A stretch of 64,000 nucleotides of DNA, from assembly GCF_000242895.2 (NCBI RefSeq), contig NC_021171.1, positions 3,568,001-3,632,000 on the forward strand, given 5' to 3'. The first letter of the stretch is position 1; the number at the start of each line of letters is the position of its first letter. Below, piece after piece: positions 29,350-38,552 of this stretch. Position numbers and translations under genes: made by a program. The DNA is from Bacillus sp. 1NLA3E (GTDB lineage Bacteria; Bacillota; Bacilli; Bacillales; Cytobacillaceae). The notes under the pieces are model-generated. The model worked only from the letters and a program-made list of their open reading frames with translations. It had not been told where the DNA came from and searched no databases.

Positions 29350-29532
29350 GCTGTGATAAAGCTCAATGTTGATTTTTTTCCCAATGTTGATTGGAGTGGA
29401 AGGCACGAAGACTCCTGCGGGAGCAGCGGGACAGGTGAGACCCCACAGGCGCTTTAGCGCCGAGGAGGCTCACCGCCCGCCCCGCGGAAAGCAAGTGCCT
29501 GGAACGGAGATCAACATTCTAGTTTAACAAAG
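29350..29532 (+). repeat. Dispersed ~185-bp palindromic repeat, copy 3
   Basis: Starts GCTGTGATAAAGCTCAATG and ends TCTAGTTTAACA, with AATGTTGATT repeated near the left end. The core stem matches the other copies; here the outer arms read GGCACGAAG and CAAGTGCC, which pair. It fills most of the gap between spo0B and rpmA. The remaining bases 29189-29349 show no gene. Confidence 0.9.
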
Positions 29533-29534
29533 AC

Positions 29535-29572
29535 AATAAAAAAGAAAACTCTAACCGAAACGGTTAGAGTTC
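29535..29572 (-). terminator. Intrinsic terminator of rplU-prp-rpmA
   Basis: AACTCTAACCG pairs with CGGTTAGAGTT around a 3-base loop; the minus strand continues TTCTTTTTTATTG. It lies 14 bases after the rpmA stop. Confidence 0.92.
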
Positions 29573-29585
29573 ACTGTTAAAAAGC

Positions 29586-29876
29586 TTACGCTTCTTGTGC
29601 TACAGGATAAACACTTACTTGTTTTTTGTCGCGTCCTACACGCTCAAATTTAACGACTCCGTCAACTTTTGCATATAGAGTATCATCGCCACCACGACCA
29701 ACGTTTGTACCTGGATAAATCTTTGTACCACGTTGACGATAAAGGATAGATCCACCACTAACGAATTGGCCATCAGCACGCTTAGCACCAAGGCGCTTAG
29801 ATTGTGAATCACGACCGTTTCTAGTAGAACCTACTCCCTTTTTAGAAGCGAAAAACTGAAGATCTAATCTTAACAT
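29586..29876 (-). CDS. rpmA: Ribosomal protein L27
   Basis: 50S protein whose N terminus reaches towards the peptidyl transferase centre. The 96-aa protein starts [18 protein letters not shown]. The extension up to LQFF is the Firmicute type that must be removed by the protease Prp, encoded by the preceding gene. TAGGAGGTGG precedes the ATG. Last gene of the rplU-prp-rpmA operon. Confidence 0.98.
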   Translation of the reverse strand: MLRLDLQFFASKKGVGSTRNGRDSQSKRLGAKRADGQFVSGGSILYRQRGTKIYPGTNVGRGGDDTLYAKVDGVVKFERVGRDKKQVSVYPVAQEA

Positions 29877-29888
29877 TTATTCCACCTC

Positions 29889-30221
29889 CTACTTTTTGAA
29901 GGTTATTTTTATATGCTTTCCGTACTCTCTTTCAATTGTTTTCAATGAAACAACCATTGCTTCAAGAAGCAATTGAACCTTCTCTTGTATATCCTCTGCT
30001 AGATTGTCTGGGAATACACATCGGAGAAAGCCATCTTTTCCTAGGTCAACCTCTGGTACGAAGCCAGTTAACACTTCGATAGCATTAAGGGTACCAAAGG
30101 AAACTGCGGATGCTCCTGCACAAACGATATCCTCGCCGTGATCAGCAAAATTGGCATGTCCACTCATTGAAAACATATGAATTTTTCCGGATTCAGTACG
30201 ATTAATCTTAATTCGAATCAT
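29889..30221 (-). CDS. prp: Ribosomal-processing cysteine protease Prp
   Basis: Cleaves the N-terminal extension of L27. Catalytic His and Cys are visible in MSGHANFADHGEDIVCAGAS (His of SGHA about residue 21, Cys about 33). 110 aa. It lies between rplU and rpmA in the order conserved across Firmicutes (B. subtilis ysxB). Only a weak SD (AAGGTTT) is seen; the gene starts 11 bases after rplU, so coupling is likely. Confidence 0.95.
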   Translation of the reverse strand: MIRIKINRTESGKIHMFSMSGHANFADHGEDIVCAGASAVSFGTLNAIEVLTGFVPEVDLGKDGFLRCVFPDNLAEDIQEKVQLLLEAMVVSLKTIEREYGKHIKITFKK

Positions 30222-30232
30222 CGTATTAAACC

Positions 30233-30541
30233 TTACGCGTTGATTGCTTCAATCACAACTTTTGTGTATGGTTGACGATGACCTTGCTTTTTACGATAAT
30301 TTTTCTTTGACTTGTACTTGAAAACGATGATTTTCTTTTGACGACCTTGTTTTTCAACTTTAGCTGTAACAGTTGCGCCTTCAACAACAGGGCTACCCAC
30401 TTTTACAGTTTCGCCGCCAACGAAAAGAACCTTGTCAAAAGTAACTGTTTCGCCTGCTTCTGCGTTAAGCTTTTCAATATAAACAGCTTGACCTGCTTCT
30501 ACTTTAATTTGCTTACCGCCAGTTTCGATAATTGCGTACAT
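30233..30541 (-). CDS. rplU: Ribosomal protein L21
   Basis: 50S protein that binds 23S r[18 protein letters not shown] at the start and [17 protein letters not shown] near the end are family signatures; 102 aa as usual. The ATG at 30541 is preferred because AAGGAGGTG lies eight bases upstream. First gene of its operon, behind a leader and a good sigma-A promoter. Confidence 0.98.
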   Translation of the reverse strand: MYAIIETGGKQIKVEAGQAVYIEKLNAEAGETVTFDKVLFVGGETVKVGSPVVEGATVTAKVEKQGRQKKIIVFKYKSKKNYRKKQGHRQPYTKVVIEAINA

Positions 30542-30640
30542 AACTTGCACCTCCTTATAGATTAAGACTCGCCATTACAGGGGATTGCTAATTAAAGCAA
30601 AAACTTAGTACCTGTTATGTGCGGTGTGCTATAAACATAA
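30542..30640 (-). promoter_or_regulatory. L21 mRNA leader, probable autoregulatory site
   Basis: About 100 transcribed bases separate the promoter from rplU. Firmicute rplU genes commonly carry an L21 leader structure for feedback by ribosomal protein. A helix such as TAACAGGTACT with nearby partners is possible, but the fold was not computed. The call rests mainly on position and length. Confidence 0.5.
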
Positions 30641-30647
30641 CATTAGA

Positions 30648-30677
30648 ATCCTATCATAATTATCCTAATCATGTCAA
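30648..30677 (-). promoter_or_regulatory. Sigma-A promoter of rplU operon
   Basis: On the minus strand TTGACA (30672-30677), 18 bases, then TAGGAT (30648-30653). Confidence 0.7.
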
Positions 30678-30726
30678 CAGAAAATCTTGATAGGCAAAGG
30701 ATACCACCCTACTATTTTTACAGATA

Positions 30727-30909
30727 GCTCTGTTAAACTTGTCTGTTGATTTCCGCTCCAGGATGCTCGCTTTCCGCGGGGCGGGCGGTGAGCCTCCTCG
30801 GCGCTAAAGCGCCTGTGGGGTCTCACCTGTCCCGCTAATCCCGCAGGAGTCTCGCACCTTCCGCTCCAATCAACATCGTTACTAAACAACGATGAGCTTT
30901 AACACAGCC
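30727..30909 (-). repeat. Dispersed ~185-bp palindromic repeat, copy 4
   Basis: Reverse-orientation copy. On the minus strand it runs from GGCTGTGTTAAAGC to AGTTTAACAGAGC with the same GC-rich stem as copies 2 and 3. It fills the gap between rng and the rplU promoter and, with no other hairpin there, may act as the terminator of rng. Open frames inside it are products of the repeat, not genes. Confidence 0.92.
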
Positions 30910-30927
30910 TTACAGATAAAAAGGTGA

Positions 30928-32403
30928 TTACAGCTGGATTCTCGCCTTAAGCTCCTGGACCTTGCCAAATTGCCGAATAAGATAAAAAGGTTTGGCACTT
31001 GATTGAAGCGTGAGAAAAATGGTCAAACCTAGCAGTTCTTGAAAACGGAATAGATGAACGTTATTTTCCCCAGAAAAGACAGAACGAACTTCTTCCGTTG
31101 TTTCAATCCAAACCGCTTCATTGTCAGTAAAACGATGTTCCCACAGCTCCCTCTCAAGCCGGAACGCTACTGTTTCTGGGCTAAGGACCCGTCCACTCCC
31201 TTCACACACCAGACAGGCTACCGTCAAGGCTTCTGACAAGGCTTGTTTCGTCTTCTTTCGCGTTAGCTGCAGAATGCCCAAAGCAGTGAAACTTATCACC
31301 TTAGATTGCTTCTCGTCCTTACTTAGCTCTATTTCTAATGTTTTTTGAACTTGCATGCGATCCTGTTCATTTTTCATATCAATAAAATCGATTAAGATGA
31401 TTCCGCCGATGTCTCGCAAGCGTAATTGTTTGGCTACCTCCACTGCCGCAACCAAATTGGTCTTAACGACAGTTTCTGCTAAATGATTCTTTCCAGAAAA
31501 TTTCCCGGTATTTACATCAATTACAGTGAGTGCCTCGGTCTGGTCTATTACCAAATAGGCGCCATTTTCCAACTCAACATTCCTATGTAAGGCTTGCTCA
31601 ATCTCATGTTCAATATGATGAACATGGAATATATTCTCTTTCCCCTGATAGTAGGTTACAGTGACATTCTCTCGCACGAACTTTTCAAGCCTTTGTTTTA
31701 GCCCTAGGTCATCTACTAGAACTTCTCCTGAAGTAAGGATTCGACATTCCTTCTCAATTTGAGCTAAAAATAAATCCCTTTTTACGAGAATGCCTGGTTT
31801 TTTTCGTTGCTCAGAAGCCTTTATCAAGTCAGCAAATTGTTTCCGAAGTTCCTCAATTTCTGTGCTAACTTTCTGTTCCGATTGCCCTTGGGCAGAAGTT
31901 CGGATAATAAGGCCTTCCTCTTCTGTTTTGATACGAGTGGCCATTTTCTCCCATGCTTGTCTTTCCAATTTGTCAGGAATTTTTCTTGAAACCGAAACGG
32001 ACCTTCCTTTTGGTAACAGGATCACCGACTCACCATAAAGTTCTATGATTCCTGTCAATCTTGGACCTTTTGTGCCGGTTTCGTCCTTTTCGACTTGAAC
32101 CAATAATTTCTCTCCTTGAAAAGAAAATGCCGATACAGACTTATTTCTTTTTACTTCACCTGAATCTTTCGATAAAACATACCTAGAAAGTTTTTCACGT
32201 TGCAGATATCCATTTTTTTCTTCACCAATATCAACAAAGACAGCATTCATTCCAGGGAGAACCTTGGTAACTGTCCCTAAATAAATGCTGCCAACCGATG
32301 ACTGCTGTTGCGGCTGTTCAATGACTATTTTTTCAACGCTGGTTTCACTAACCAATGCAAAACGTTTTTCCGTTAAAGCATGATTTACAATTAGTTTTTT
32401 CAA
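30928..32403 (-). CDS. rng: Ribonuclease E/G
   Basis: Endoribonuclease acting on AU-rich single-stranded RNA in RNA maturation and decay. An S1 domain (about 36-120: SIYLGTVTKVLPGMNAVFVDIG) is followed by the RNase E/G catalytic core (about 130-415). Metal ligands appear as LTVIDVNTGKF (Asp about 287) and IILIDFIDM (Asp about 330); the CLVCEGSG motif resembles the Zn-link cysteines. 491 aa, the RNase G-type length without an RNase E scaffold tail. The start is TTG with AGAGAGG upstream. It lies 29 bases after spoIVFB. B. subtilis lacks this gene; other Bacillaceae keep it in this place. Confidence 0.95.
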   Translation of the reverse strand: MKKLIVNHALTEKRFALVSETSVEKIVIEQPQQQSSVGSIYLGTVTKVLPGMNAVFVDIGEEKNGYLQREKLSRYVLSKDSGEVKRNKSVSAFSFQGEKLLVQVEKDETGTKGPRLTGIIELYGESVILLPKGRSVSVSRKIPDKLERQAWEKMATRIKTEEEGLIIRTSAQGQSEQKVSTEIEELRKQFADLIKASEQRKKPGILVKRDLFLAQIEKECRILTSGEVLVDDLGLKQRLEKFVRENVTVTYYQGKENIFHVHHIEHEIEQALHRNVELENGAYLVIDQTEALTVIDVNTGKFSGKNHLAETVVKTNLVAAVEVAKQLRLRDIGGIILIDFIDMKNEQDRMQVQKTLEIELSKDEKQSKVISFTALGILQLTRKKTKQALSEALTVACLVCEGSGRVLSPETVAFRLERELWEHRFTDNEAVWIETTEEVRSVFSGENNVHLFRFQELLGLTIFLTLQSSAKPFYLIRQFGKVQELKARIQL

Positions 32404-32432
32404 TGGTTTGCCTCTCTTTTTCGTCAGAACGA

Positions 32433-33299
32433 TTAGTATGTGTAAAGTAAATCACGAATTTTGGCTGTTAACAATTTTTCCGCAAACACGGCATGCAATA
32501 TTTCATTTTCATCGAGAATGGCTTTTTCTTTTCCGTTTTCTTCGATAATGATGGGATGCTTACAGCCTCGACAAAACCGTTCGAGGACATGCACAACCAG
32601 TTCATCTTCGGCAACCTTAAGCGGTCTTAACACGCGCAGGTCGCTCCTTTTCCCATAATAGCGCTCCAGTAAAAAACGCATAAAAATAAAGCGATGCTGC
32701 TTCCACTCATGATAAAGGGAAAATAATAAAAAGGCGAGGATTATCCACACGTTTAAATTATTTGGCATGAGCACTATAGTGAAACCGGCAAACAGGACCA
32801 TACAGACTAGTGATACCAGAATGGTCATTCGATGCGCGATAGGAAAGGATTTGTAGTATGACAACAGCAAAAACACAAGTTTTCCCCCATCCAATGGCCA
32901 GATTGGTAACAAATTAAATAGCAAAACCATCATATTATAAGAGAGGAACAATTTATAGTGTTCAGGACTAAGCCAGGAAAGTTCATAAAAACAAAAAGCA
33001 CCTCCGATCAACCAGATATGTTGGAAAGGACCTGCCAATATGACGATTGCTTCCTCAAACAAAGGACGGTTACCATGTTCATCCATCTCCGCCACACCAC
33101 CAAATGGTAGGAGTGTAATTTTTTTTATTCTCCATGAAAAAACAGAAGCTGCCACCGCATGTCCCAATTCATGAATAAAGATAATTATCAACAACATCGA
33201 CAATTCTAAAAATCGTGCCGTCAAAACTGCCAGTGCTATGACAAGCCATAGGAGCGGGTGAACATTAACTTGTTTTAGCAATTCAAACAGCTTATTCAA
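32433..33299 (-). CDS. spoIVFB: Intramembrane metalloprotease SpoIVFB
   Basis: Site-2 protease that cleaves pro-sigma-K in the mother cell. Zinc site HELGH at residues 43-47 and LPIWPLDGGKL (about 132-142) supplying the third ligand match the B. subtilis enzyme, which is also 288 aa. Six membrane segments cover the first ~200 residues and a C-terminal CBS-like domain follows. The start overlaps the end of spoIVFA by 8 bases, indicating coupled translation. Confidence 0.97.
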   Translation of the reverse strand: MNKLFELLKQVNVHPLLWLVIALAVLTARFLELSMLLIIIFIHELGHAVAASVFSWRIKKITLLPFGGVAEMDEHGNRPLFEEAIVILAGPFQHIWLIGGAFCFYELSWLSPEHYKLFLSYNMMVLLFNLLPIWPLDGGKLVFLLLSYYKSFPIAHRMTILVSLVCMVLFAGFTIVLMPNNLNVWIILAFLLFSLYHEWKQHRFIFMRFLLERYYGKRSDLRVLRPLKVAEDELVVHVLERFCRGCKHPIIIEENGKEKAILDENEILHAVFAEKLLTAKIRDLLYTY

Positions 33300-34065
33300 A
33301 TTGAATCACCTGGATCGGATCAACAAAATTTTCATCCTTTTTTATCGCAAAATAGAACGCCCCTTTAGCACCTGATTCAGTGTTGGTGACTGTCCCAACC
33401 TTTTTACCTTTTTCAATATATTCATAAAGACTGACAGAAATATTGTTTAAATTTCCATACCATGACTCACTTTTGTCAGCATGCTGAATGATCACCGTTT
33501 TTCCGAAACCATCCTTTTCGCCGACAAAACGAATAATTCCTTCATTCATTGCCTCAACTGCAGCATCTTTTGGCGTTTCAATCGTAATGCGTTGGCCACT
33601 CACATCAAAATCCTCCAATATTTTCCCTGAAGCGGGTAAAGCATAGTGCTGACCAGTTGCAACATTAGTGGTGTCCTTCTTATCTGATACTGGAAATAAC
33701 GCTAAAGGTTTGCCAAACTTTCCTTCATACCAATTTGAGACAGCCGCAAATTGAAAATCCTTATCGAGCGATTGTTTGACAAAGGCTCGGGCAGGATCCA
33801 ATGAAGCTGCGTGATTTCGAAACAAAATAGCCATGACCAGAACTAAACATGCTGATGTTAGCAATTTTAAAAGAAAAACTTCCTTGCGAAAAAGGGGATG
33901 GTTTTCTTCGTTAGGTCCTGATTCATAGGTTGGTAGCCGGTCAAAGCCATGCTTTTCTTCATCATCAACGGTCAACAAACGTTTGTGAACCTGACTTGCC
34001 TGCCTCTCCCGACCTTTTTTTCTATTCTCTATTCTTTTTCGGACATCATCCGCTCTAGAACGCAT
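33292..34065 (-). CDS. spoIVFA: Stage IV sporulation protein FA
   Basis: Membrane partner that holds SpoIVFB inactive until SpoIVB cleaves it. A basic cytoplasmic N terminus, one membrane span (about 70-87) and a C-terminal M23-type fold (about 165-255) are seen. The HxH metal motif is absent (FYFAI in place of a His-containing strand), as expected for this non-enzymatic member. The ATG at 34065 (257 aa) follows GGTGGGGTG. First gene of spoIVFA-spoIVFB; BofC, which controls SpoIVB, is at 19769. Confidence 0.94.
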   Translation of the reverse strand: MRSRADDVRKRIENRKKGRERQASQVHKRLLTVDDEEKHGFDRLPTYESGPNEENHPLFRKEVFLLKLLTSACLVLVMAILFRNHAASLDPARAFVKQSLDKDFQFAAVSNWYEGKFGKPLALFPVSDKKDTTNVATGQHYALPASGKILEDFDVSGQRITIETPKDAAVEAMNEGIIRFVGEKDGFGKTVIIQHADKSESWYGNLNNISVSLYEYIEKGKKVGTVTNTESGAKGAFYFAIKKDENFVDPIQVIQFE

Positions 34066-34221
34066 ATTCACCCCACCATTTCTATAAAACATTTGTACAA
34101 GTTTATGAAATGACAGTTGAGAGTATGCCTAAATGAACAAAAGCGCAAACTCACGATAAGAATGGGGCTGGCCGAGTCCATCCTTGTTAAAGCAATCCAC
34201 AGTATTGAAATTTATTATTTT

Positions 34222-34271
34222 GTAAAAAACAAAAAATGCCCGTCTTCGATGAAGAAATCGAAAACAGGCAG
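34222..34271 (-). terminator. Intrinsic terminator of the mre-min operon
   Basis: TGCCCGTCTTCGAT (34237-34250) pairs with ATCGAAAACAGGCA (34257-34270), with two mismatches. The minus strand continues TTTTTTGTTTTTTAC. Four bases separate it from the minD stop. The rest of the 34066-34221 gap shows no gene. Confidence 0.9.
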
Positions 34272-34274
34272 TAA

Positions 34275-35078
34275 TTATTTTGCACCAAAGAAACGCTTAA
34301 TTTTTGTAAAAACACCTTTTTCATCAGCCTCAAGAGATTGTAATGGGATAGACTCCCCTAAAATTCTTCTGGCAATGTTGCGATAAGCGATTGATGCCTT
34401 GCTATTTGGATTTAGTGCAATCGGTTCGCCGTGATTAGAAGCTTTTATTACTTCATCATCATCTGCCACAATACCAATTAAATCAATAGACAAATGTGCC
34501 GTAACTTCATCAACGTCAAGCATATCCCCGTTTTTCATTAAATGGTTACGAATACGATTGATGACTAATTTCGGCGCTTCCATATTTTCTTCTTTCTCTA
34601 ACAGTCCAATAATCCGATCTGCATCGCGAACAGCAGACACTTCCGGAGTGGTAACGACAATCGCCCGATCAGCTCCGGCAACGGCATTTTGATAGCCATG
34701 CTCGATACCTGCTGGACAGTCTATTACAATATAATCATAGTCCTGCTTCAGTTCAGTGATTAGTTTCTTCATTTGTTCGGGTGTCACCGCTGTTTTATCA
34801 AGTGTCTGGGCTGCAGGCAATAAATAAAGCAGATCCTCAAACCTCTTATCCTTAACAAGCGCCTGATGAATTTTACATCGACCTTGGATTACATCAACTA
34901 AATCATAAATAATACGATTTTCAAGCCCCATTACAACATCTAAGTTTCGGAGGCCGATATCGGTATCGACTAAACACACACGTTTTCCTTGCAAAGCCAG
35001 AGCAGTCCCTAAGTTCGCAGATGTGGTGGTTTTCCCAACTCCACCTTTTCCAGAAGTAATGACTATTGCTTCTCCCAT
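34275..35078 (-). CDS. minD: Septum site-determining ATPase MinD
   Basis: Membrane-bound ATPase that recruits MinC to block division at poles. The deviant Walker A GKGGVGKTT (10-18), switch regions (DTDIGLRNLD, DCPAGIE) and the C-terminal amphipathic helix (VFTKIKRFFGAK) for membrane binding are all present. 267 aa. GGAAGGGGG precedes the ATG; it follows minC by one base, so the two are cotranslated. Confidence 0.97.
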   Translation of the reverse strand: MGEAIVITSGKGGVGKTTTSANLGTALALQGKRVCLVDTDIGLRNLDVVMGLENRIIYDLVDVIQGRCKIHQALVKDKRFEDLLYLLPAAQTLDKTAVTPEQMKKLITELKQDYDYIVIDCPAGIEHGYQNAVAGADRAIVVTTPEVSAVRDADRIIGLLEKEENMEAPKLVINRIRNHLMKNGDMLDVDEVTAHLSIDLIGIVADDDEVIKASNHGEPIALNPNSKASIAYRNIARRILGESIPLQSLEADEKGVFTKIKRFFGAK

Positions 35079-35079
35079 A

Positions 35080-35760
35080 TTAAAGTCCCCCTTCCAATCT
35101 TGTTAAATTTGGTCTAAGATGCATTAAAACTTGTATTCTATCAACGACAATTTGTCGGTTATCATCAATAAAAGCACACTCTAACAAACGCTCTTCTGTT
35201 TCGGCAAATTGATCGGGTGATCTATTGATACAATCGCTAATGCGAAGTTGCGATGGCTTCATGATTGAAGCAGTAATAACGGCTTGGTCATCTCCAAAGC
35301 ATCCGGCATGGGCAATTCCTTTTAGGGTTCCCATCACAAATATATTACCACCCGCTTTAATCGTACCACCAGGATTAACATCACCAACAAGTAATAAATC
35401 ACCAGGAACCTCAAGTACTTGACCTGAGCGAATGATCCGGTTAACTGATTTAATCTCTGATTCAGCTTTTTTCCTTTTTGCTTCTTCAATTGTAATAACA
35501 TTGCTGACAATTTCATCAACAACTAGATTCTTTTTTTGTCGAATGAGGTCTTTAATCTCTTCATTTTGTTTTTCTGTTAAAAGGCGATTTCCCATTTGCA
35601 CTTTCACTGAAGTGAGGGGCTGATCCTCATTTATACGAGAATTAGCTGAGAGCTTCTGATCCAGTTCTTTTTTTAGCTCATCGTAAGAGCATGAGTCATC
35701 GAGATGCAGTATTATTCCGTCTTTAGTTCCTTTAATGGTTACATTTTGCATTTTTTTCAT
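35080..35760 (-). CDS. minC: Septum site-determining protein MinC
   Basis: Inhibits FtsZ polymerisation together with MinD. The N-terminal FtsZ-inhibiting domain (about 1-100) and C-terminal beta-helix dimer domain (about 105-220: [27 protein letters not shown]) are in order. 226 aa. GAGGTGAAC lies upstream of the ATG with rather long spacing; the ATG three codons later is possible. Confidence 0.96.
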   Translation of the reverse strand: MKKMQNVTIKGTKDGIILHLDDSCSYDELKKELDQKLSANSRINEDQPLTSVKVQMGNRLLTEKQNEEIKDLIRQKKNLVVDEIVSNVITIEEAKRKKAESEIKSVNRIIRSGQVLEVPGDLLLVGDVNPGGTIKAGGNIFVMGTLKGIAHAGCFGDDQAVITASIMKPSQLRISDCINRSPDQFAETEERLLECAFIDDNRQIVVDRIQVLMHLRPNLTRLEGGL

Positions 35761-35857
35761 GGTAGAATGTTCACCTCAATGATAAAAAGAATTCGACAGG
35801 AATCTGAAAAATCCTTTTTAATTACGCTGATTAGATTTGTTTTTTCGCGACAAAAAA

Positions 35858-36376
35858 CTATTCATTTCGCAACTGATCTGCTAATTTTTCAAATTGTCTC
35901 TTTAAAGGATAAGCCACCAAAATGATAAAAATGAGATTCAAAACAAGCGTTGGCACTAATCGGTTCCCGAAAAAACTTGGAAATCCCATGGTGGTCCTAT
36001 GTATTAAAAAGTTCATTTCATACACACCAATCTCAAGGAGGCCAACGCCAAGAAGAGTGACAATAGATACGATAATGAGGTTTGTTTGAAGAACTTTCAT
36101 TATTTTAGAGATCAAATAAGCGATGACTGGGAACATAAATAAATAAATCCCCACTACTTCTGTATAAACTACATCAAAAAGCAATCCAAAGATGAATCCA
36201 TATAAAATCCCAAGATTTCTGTTACCATAAATCGTCAGAAATAAAATCGCCATTATTAACAAATGCGGGACTAGGATATGCTGACCACTAAAAAACTTAG
36301 CCGGCATGAGTTCGATAAAAATACTTTCAAAAATGAAGCAGCCTGTGAATAATACGGGAAGAAGAACTCTTCTCAC
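35858..36376 (-). CDS. mreD: Rod shape-determining protein MreD
   Basis: Integral membrane protein of the elongasome, 172 aa with about five membrane segments and little outside them. The start is GTG, overlapping the mreC stop by four bases (GTGA), with GGGGGAGGAG as SD. Third gene of mreB-mreC-mreD. Confidence 0.95.
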   Translation of the reverse strand: MRRVLLPVLFTGCFIFESIFIELMPAKFFSGQHILVPHLLIMAILFLTIYGNRNLGILYGFIFGLLFDVVYTEVVGIYLFMFPVIAYLISKIMKVLQTNLIIVSIVTLLGVGLLEIGVYEMNFLIHRTTMGFPSFFGNRLVPTLVLNLIFIILVAYPLKRQFEKLADQLRNE

Positions 36377-37257
36377 AGCTCCTCCCCCTTATCATCTACC
36401 ATATCAGAGCTTTGCGGCTGTGCCATTTTTCTTTGAATGACCATGACATTCTCAATATCATAAAAATCCGCACCCGGTTTTATATAAGCAGTTTGCGTTA
36501 ATCCATATTCGTCTGGAACCACTTTAACAACCTTACCGATTGGAAGACCCTCTGGGAAAATACCACCTAATCCGGAGGTAACCACGTTTTGTTTCTTAGC
36601 CACTTTGGCATCAGCTGGGATCTGTTTTAACAAAAGTAATTTCTTTTTCTCGTCATACCCCATGATAAGGCCATGGACTTCCTGTTCGCCTCCCAAAATC
36701 ACCGCAGATATCCGGTTCTTAGAATCGTTTGCACTTAATAGCTGTACGGTAGAGGTAAACTTGTTAACCGAATTAACTTTGCCTATCAATCCACTTGCCG
36801 TAACGACCGCCATTTTTTTCTCGATTCCGTTCACACTACCTTTATTAATAATCACTTGTTCGTTCCAACGATCTGGATTCCGTGCAATAACAGTAGCTTG
36901 GGTAGGGTCATAGTCTCGTAGAGTTTCCTTTTTGCCTAAAACATCATTTAGCTTTTTATTTTCCTTCTCTAGTAGCTGCACCTCAGCTTCAAGTGAGGCA
37001 ATCTTGTCAACACGTTTCTTTAGTTCCTTATTTTCATTATATGTATTCTGCAAATCATTTAAATTTTCGAAAAAGCCAGCAACATAATTGGCAGGCTTAG
37101 AAACAAGGCTTTGTACAAATCCGGTCGTGTCCTTCATAAACTGCTCTGGCCAAGTGAGTTGCTTTCTATCCCGTATAGAAAAACCAATCAATGCCACGAG
37201 AATAATCATGCTGACGAGCAATATAATCAGTCGTTTATTTAGAAAAAACTGTGGCAT
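36373..37257 (-). CDS. mreC: Rod shape-determining protein MreC
   Basis: Bitopic scaffold linking MreB to wall synthesis enzymes. One N-terminal membrane span (about 9-25), a coiled coil (about 65-110) and two beta-barrel domains (about 115-275, with VTASGLIGKV and VTSGLGGIFPEGLPIG). 294 aa. AAGAGGTG precedes the ATG. Confidence 0.96.
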   Translation of the reverse strand: MPQFFLNKRLIILLVSMIILVALIGFSIRDRKQLTWPEQFMKDTTGFVQSLVSKPANYVAGFFENLNDLQNTYNENKELKKRVDKIASLEAEVQLLEKENKKLNDVLGKKETLRDYDPTQATVIARNPDRWNEQVIINKGSVNGIEKKMAVVTASGLIGKVNSVNKFTSTVQLLSANDSKNRISAVILGGEQEVHGLIMGYDEKKKLLLLKQIPADAKVAKKQNVVTSGLGGIFPEGLPIGKVVKVVPDEYGLTQTAYIKPGADFYDIENVMVIQRKMAQPQSSDMVDDKGEEL

Positions 37258-37330
37258 GATTTACACCTCTTTTTTTATAAAATAAGAAAGGATAGCTAAG
37301 TACCTAATGTGGCACTTAGCTTTCTGTTTT

Positions 37331-37370
37331 GTTTAGCTCCAGACCCCATCGGCGTCTTCCGCTTTTCGTT
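37331..37370 (-). repeat. Short dispersed GAAAAGCG element, copy D
   Basis: On the minus strand, GAAAAGCGGAAGACGCC starts three bases after the mreB stop and runs to GGGGTCTGGAGCTAAACA. It matches copies at 25561 and 59338. Confidence 0.7.
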
Positions 37371-38393
37371 TTAACGTGAATCTCTAGCTTTGTTTTTAAA
37401 TAAATGAATATGGTCAAGTGCTTTTCCTGTTCCAATCGCCACACAATCGAGTGGGTTTTCTGCAATGAGTACCGGCATTTTTGTCTCTTCACTAATTACC
37501 TTGTCCAGATTACGGAGTAACGCACCCCCGCCAGTTAGCACAATACCCCGATCCATAATATCTGCGGCAAGTTCTGGTGGCGTCTTTTCAAGTGTAACCT
37601 TTACAGCATCAACAATCGCATACACTGTATCATGAAGGGCCTTAGAAATTTCATCAGCCGTAATTTCAATCGTTTTTGGAAGACCAGTCAATAAATCACG
37701 ACCACGAATTTCCATATTTTCGATTCCTTCGGGGTCACCGGCAGAACCAATTTCCATTTTAATGTTTTCTGCAGTTCTCTCACCAATCATTAAGTTATAA
37801 TGCTTACGGATGAACAGAATAATGGCATCGTCCATTTCATCTCCAGCAATTCGAATGGATTGACTAGTAACAATTCCTCCTAAAGAAATAATTGCTACCT
37901 CAGTCGTTCCTCCTCCAATATCAACAACCATGCTCCCCGTTGGCTCCCATACCGGCAAATTAGCTCCGATAGCGGCTGCAAACGGCTCTTCAATTGTATA
38001 GGCATCTCTTGCTCCTGCCTGACGAGTCGCGTCAATAACAGCACGCTCTTCAACAGCAGTAATTCCAGATGGCACACAAACCATTACATATGGCTTTCCG
38101 GCAAATAAGCCCTTTGTTTTCGTTGATTGGCGAATGTAATATTTCATCATTGTTGCAGTCGTTTCGTAGTCAGCGATTACGCCGTCCTTCATCGGACGAA
38201 GCGCCACCACATTCCCTGGGGTACGACCAATCATATTCTTCGCGTCATTTCCTACCGCAACAATTTGTTTAGAATCCGTTTGAAAAGCAACAACAGATGG
38301 CTCTCTTAAAACAATTCCTCTTCCTTTTACATAGACAAGCGTGTTTGCGGTACCTAAGTCGATTCCAAGATCTTTCGTTCCAAATCCAAACAT
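37371..38393 (-). CDS. mreB: Cell shape-determining actin homologue MreB
   Basis: Membrane-associated actin-like filament that orients cell-wall elongation. Phosphate-1 motif [11 protein letters not shown] (about 11-21), phosphate-2 [11 protein letters not shown] (about 162-172) and adenosine motif [11 protein letters not shown] (about 289-299) are intact. 340 aa, as MreB rather than the longer Mbl. ATG follows AAAGGGGAG. It follows radC with a 159-base gap that contains a TATAAT hexamer and probably a promoter. Confidence 0.97.
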   Translation of the reverse strand: MFGFGTKDLGIDLGTANTLVYVKGRGIVLREPSVVAFQTDSKQIVAVGNDAKNMIGRTPGNVVALRPMKDGVIADYETTATMMKYYIRQSTKTKGLFAGKPYVMVCVPSGITAVEERAVIDATRQAGARDAYTIEEPFAAAIGANLPVWEPTGSMVVDIGGGTTEVAIISLGGIVTSQSIRIAGDEMDDAIILFIRKHYNLMIGERTAENIKMEIGSAGDPEGIENMEIRGRDLLTGLPKTIEITADEISKALHDTVYAIVDAVKVTLEKTPPELAADIMDRGIVLTGGGALLRNLDKVISEETKMPVLIAENPLDCVAIGTGKALDHIHLFKNKARDSR

Positions 38394-38552
38394 GGTTTGT
38401 ATCTCCCCTTTTTTTCAAAAACAATGTAAAGATAAGCTCAAATATTCCAAGAATATTCGCACATGATTTTAGTTTTAGCGTTCATTTTTAGCCTGTTTTT
38501 GTCAAAAAATCATAAATAATATTATATCGTAACGCTAACCAAAATCATAGTG

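Noticed and set aside
30674-30889. A 71-codon open frame on the minus strand
   Set aside because: It lies almost wholly inside palindromic repeat copy 4; similar frames arise in copies 1 and 2. GC-rich repeat DNA lacks stops by chance.
33292-34065. SpoIVFA as an active M23 endopeptidase
   Set aside because: The fold is present but the HxH zinc motif is missing (FYFAI), as in the known regulatory SpoIVFA.
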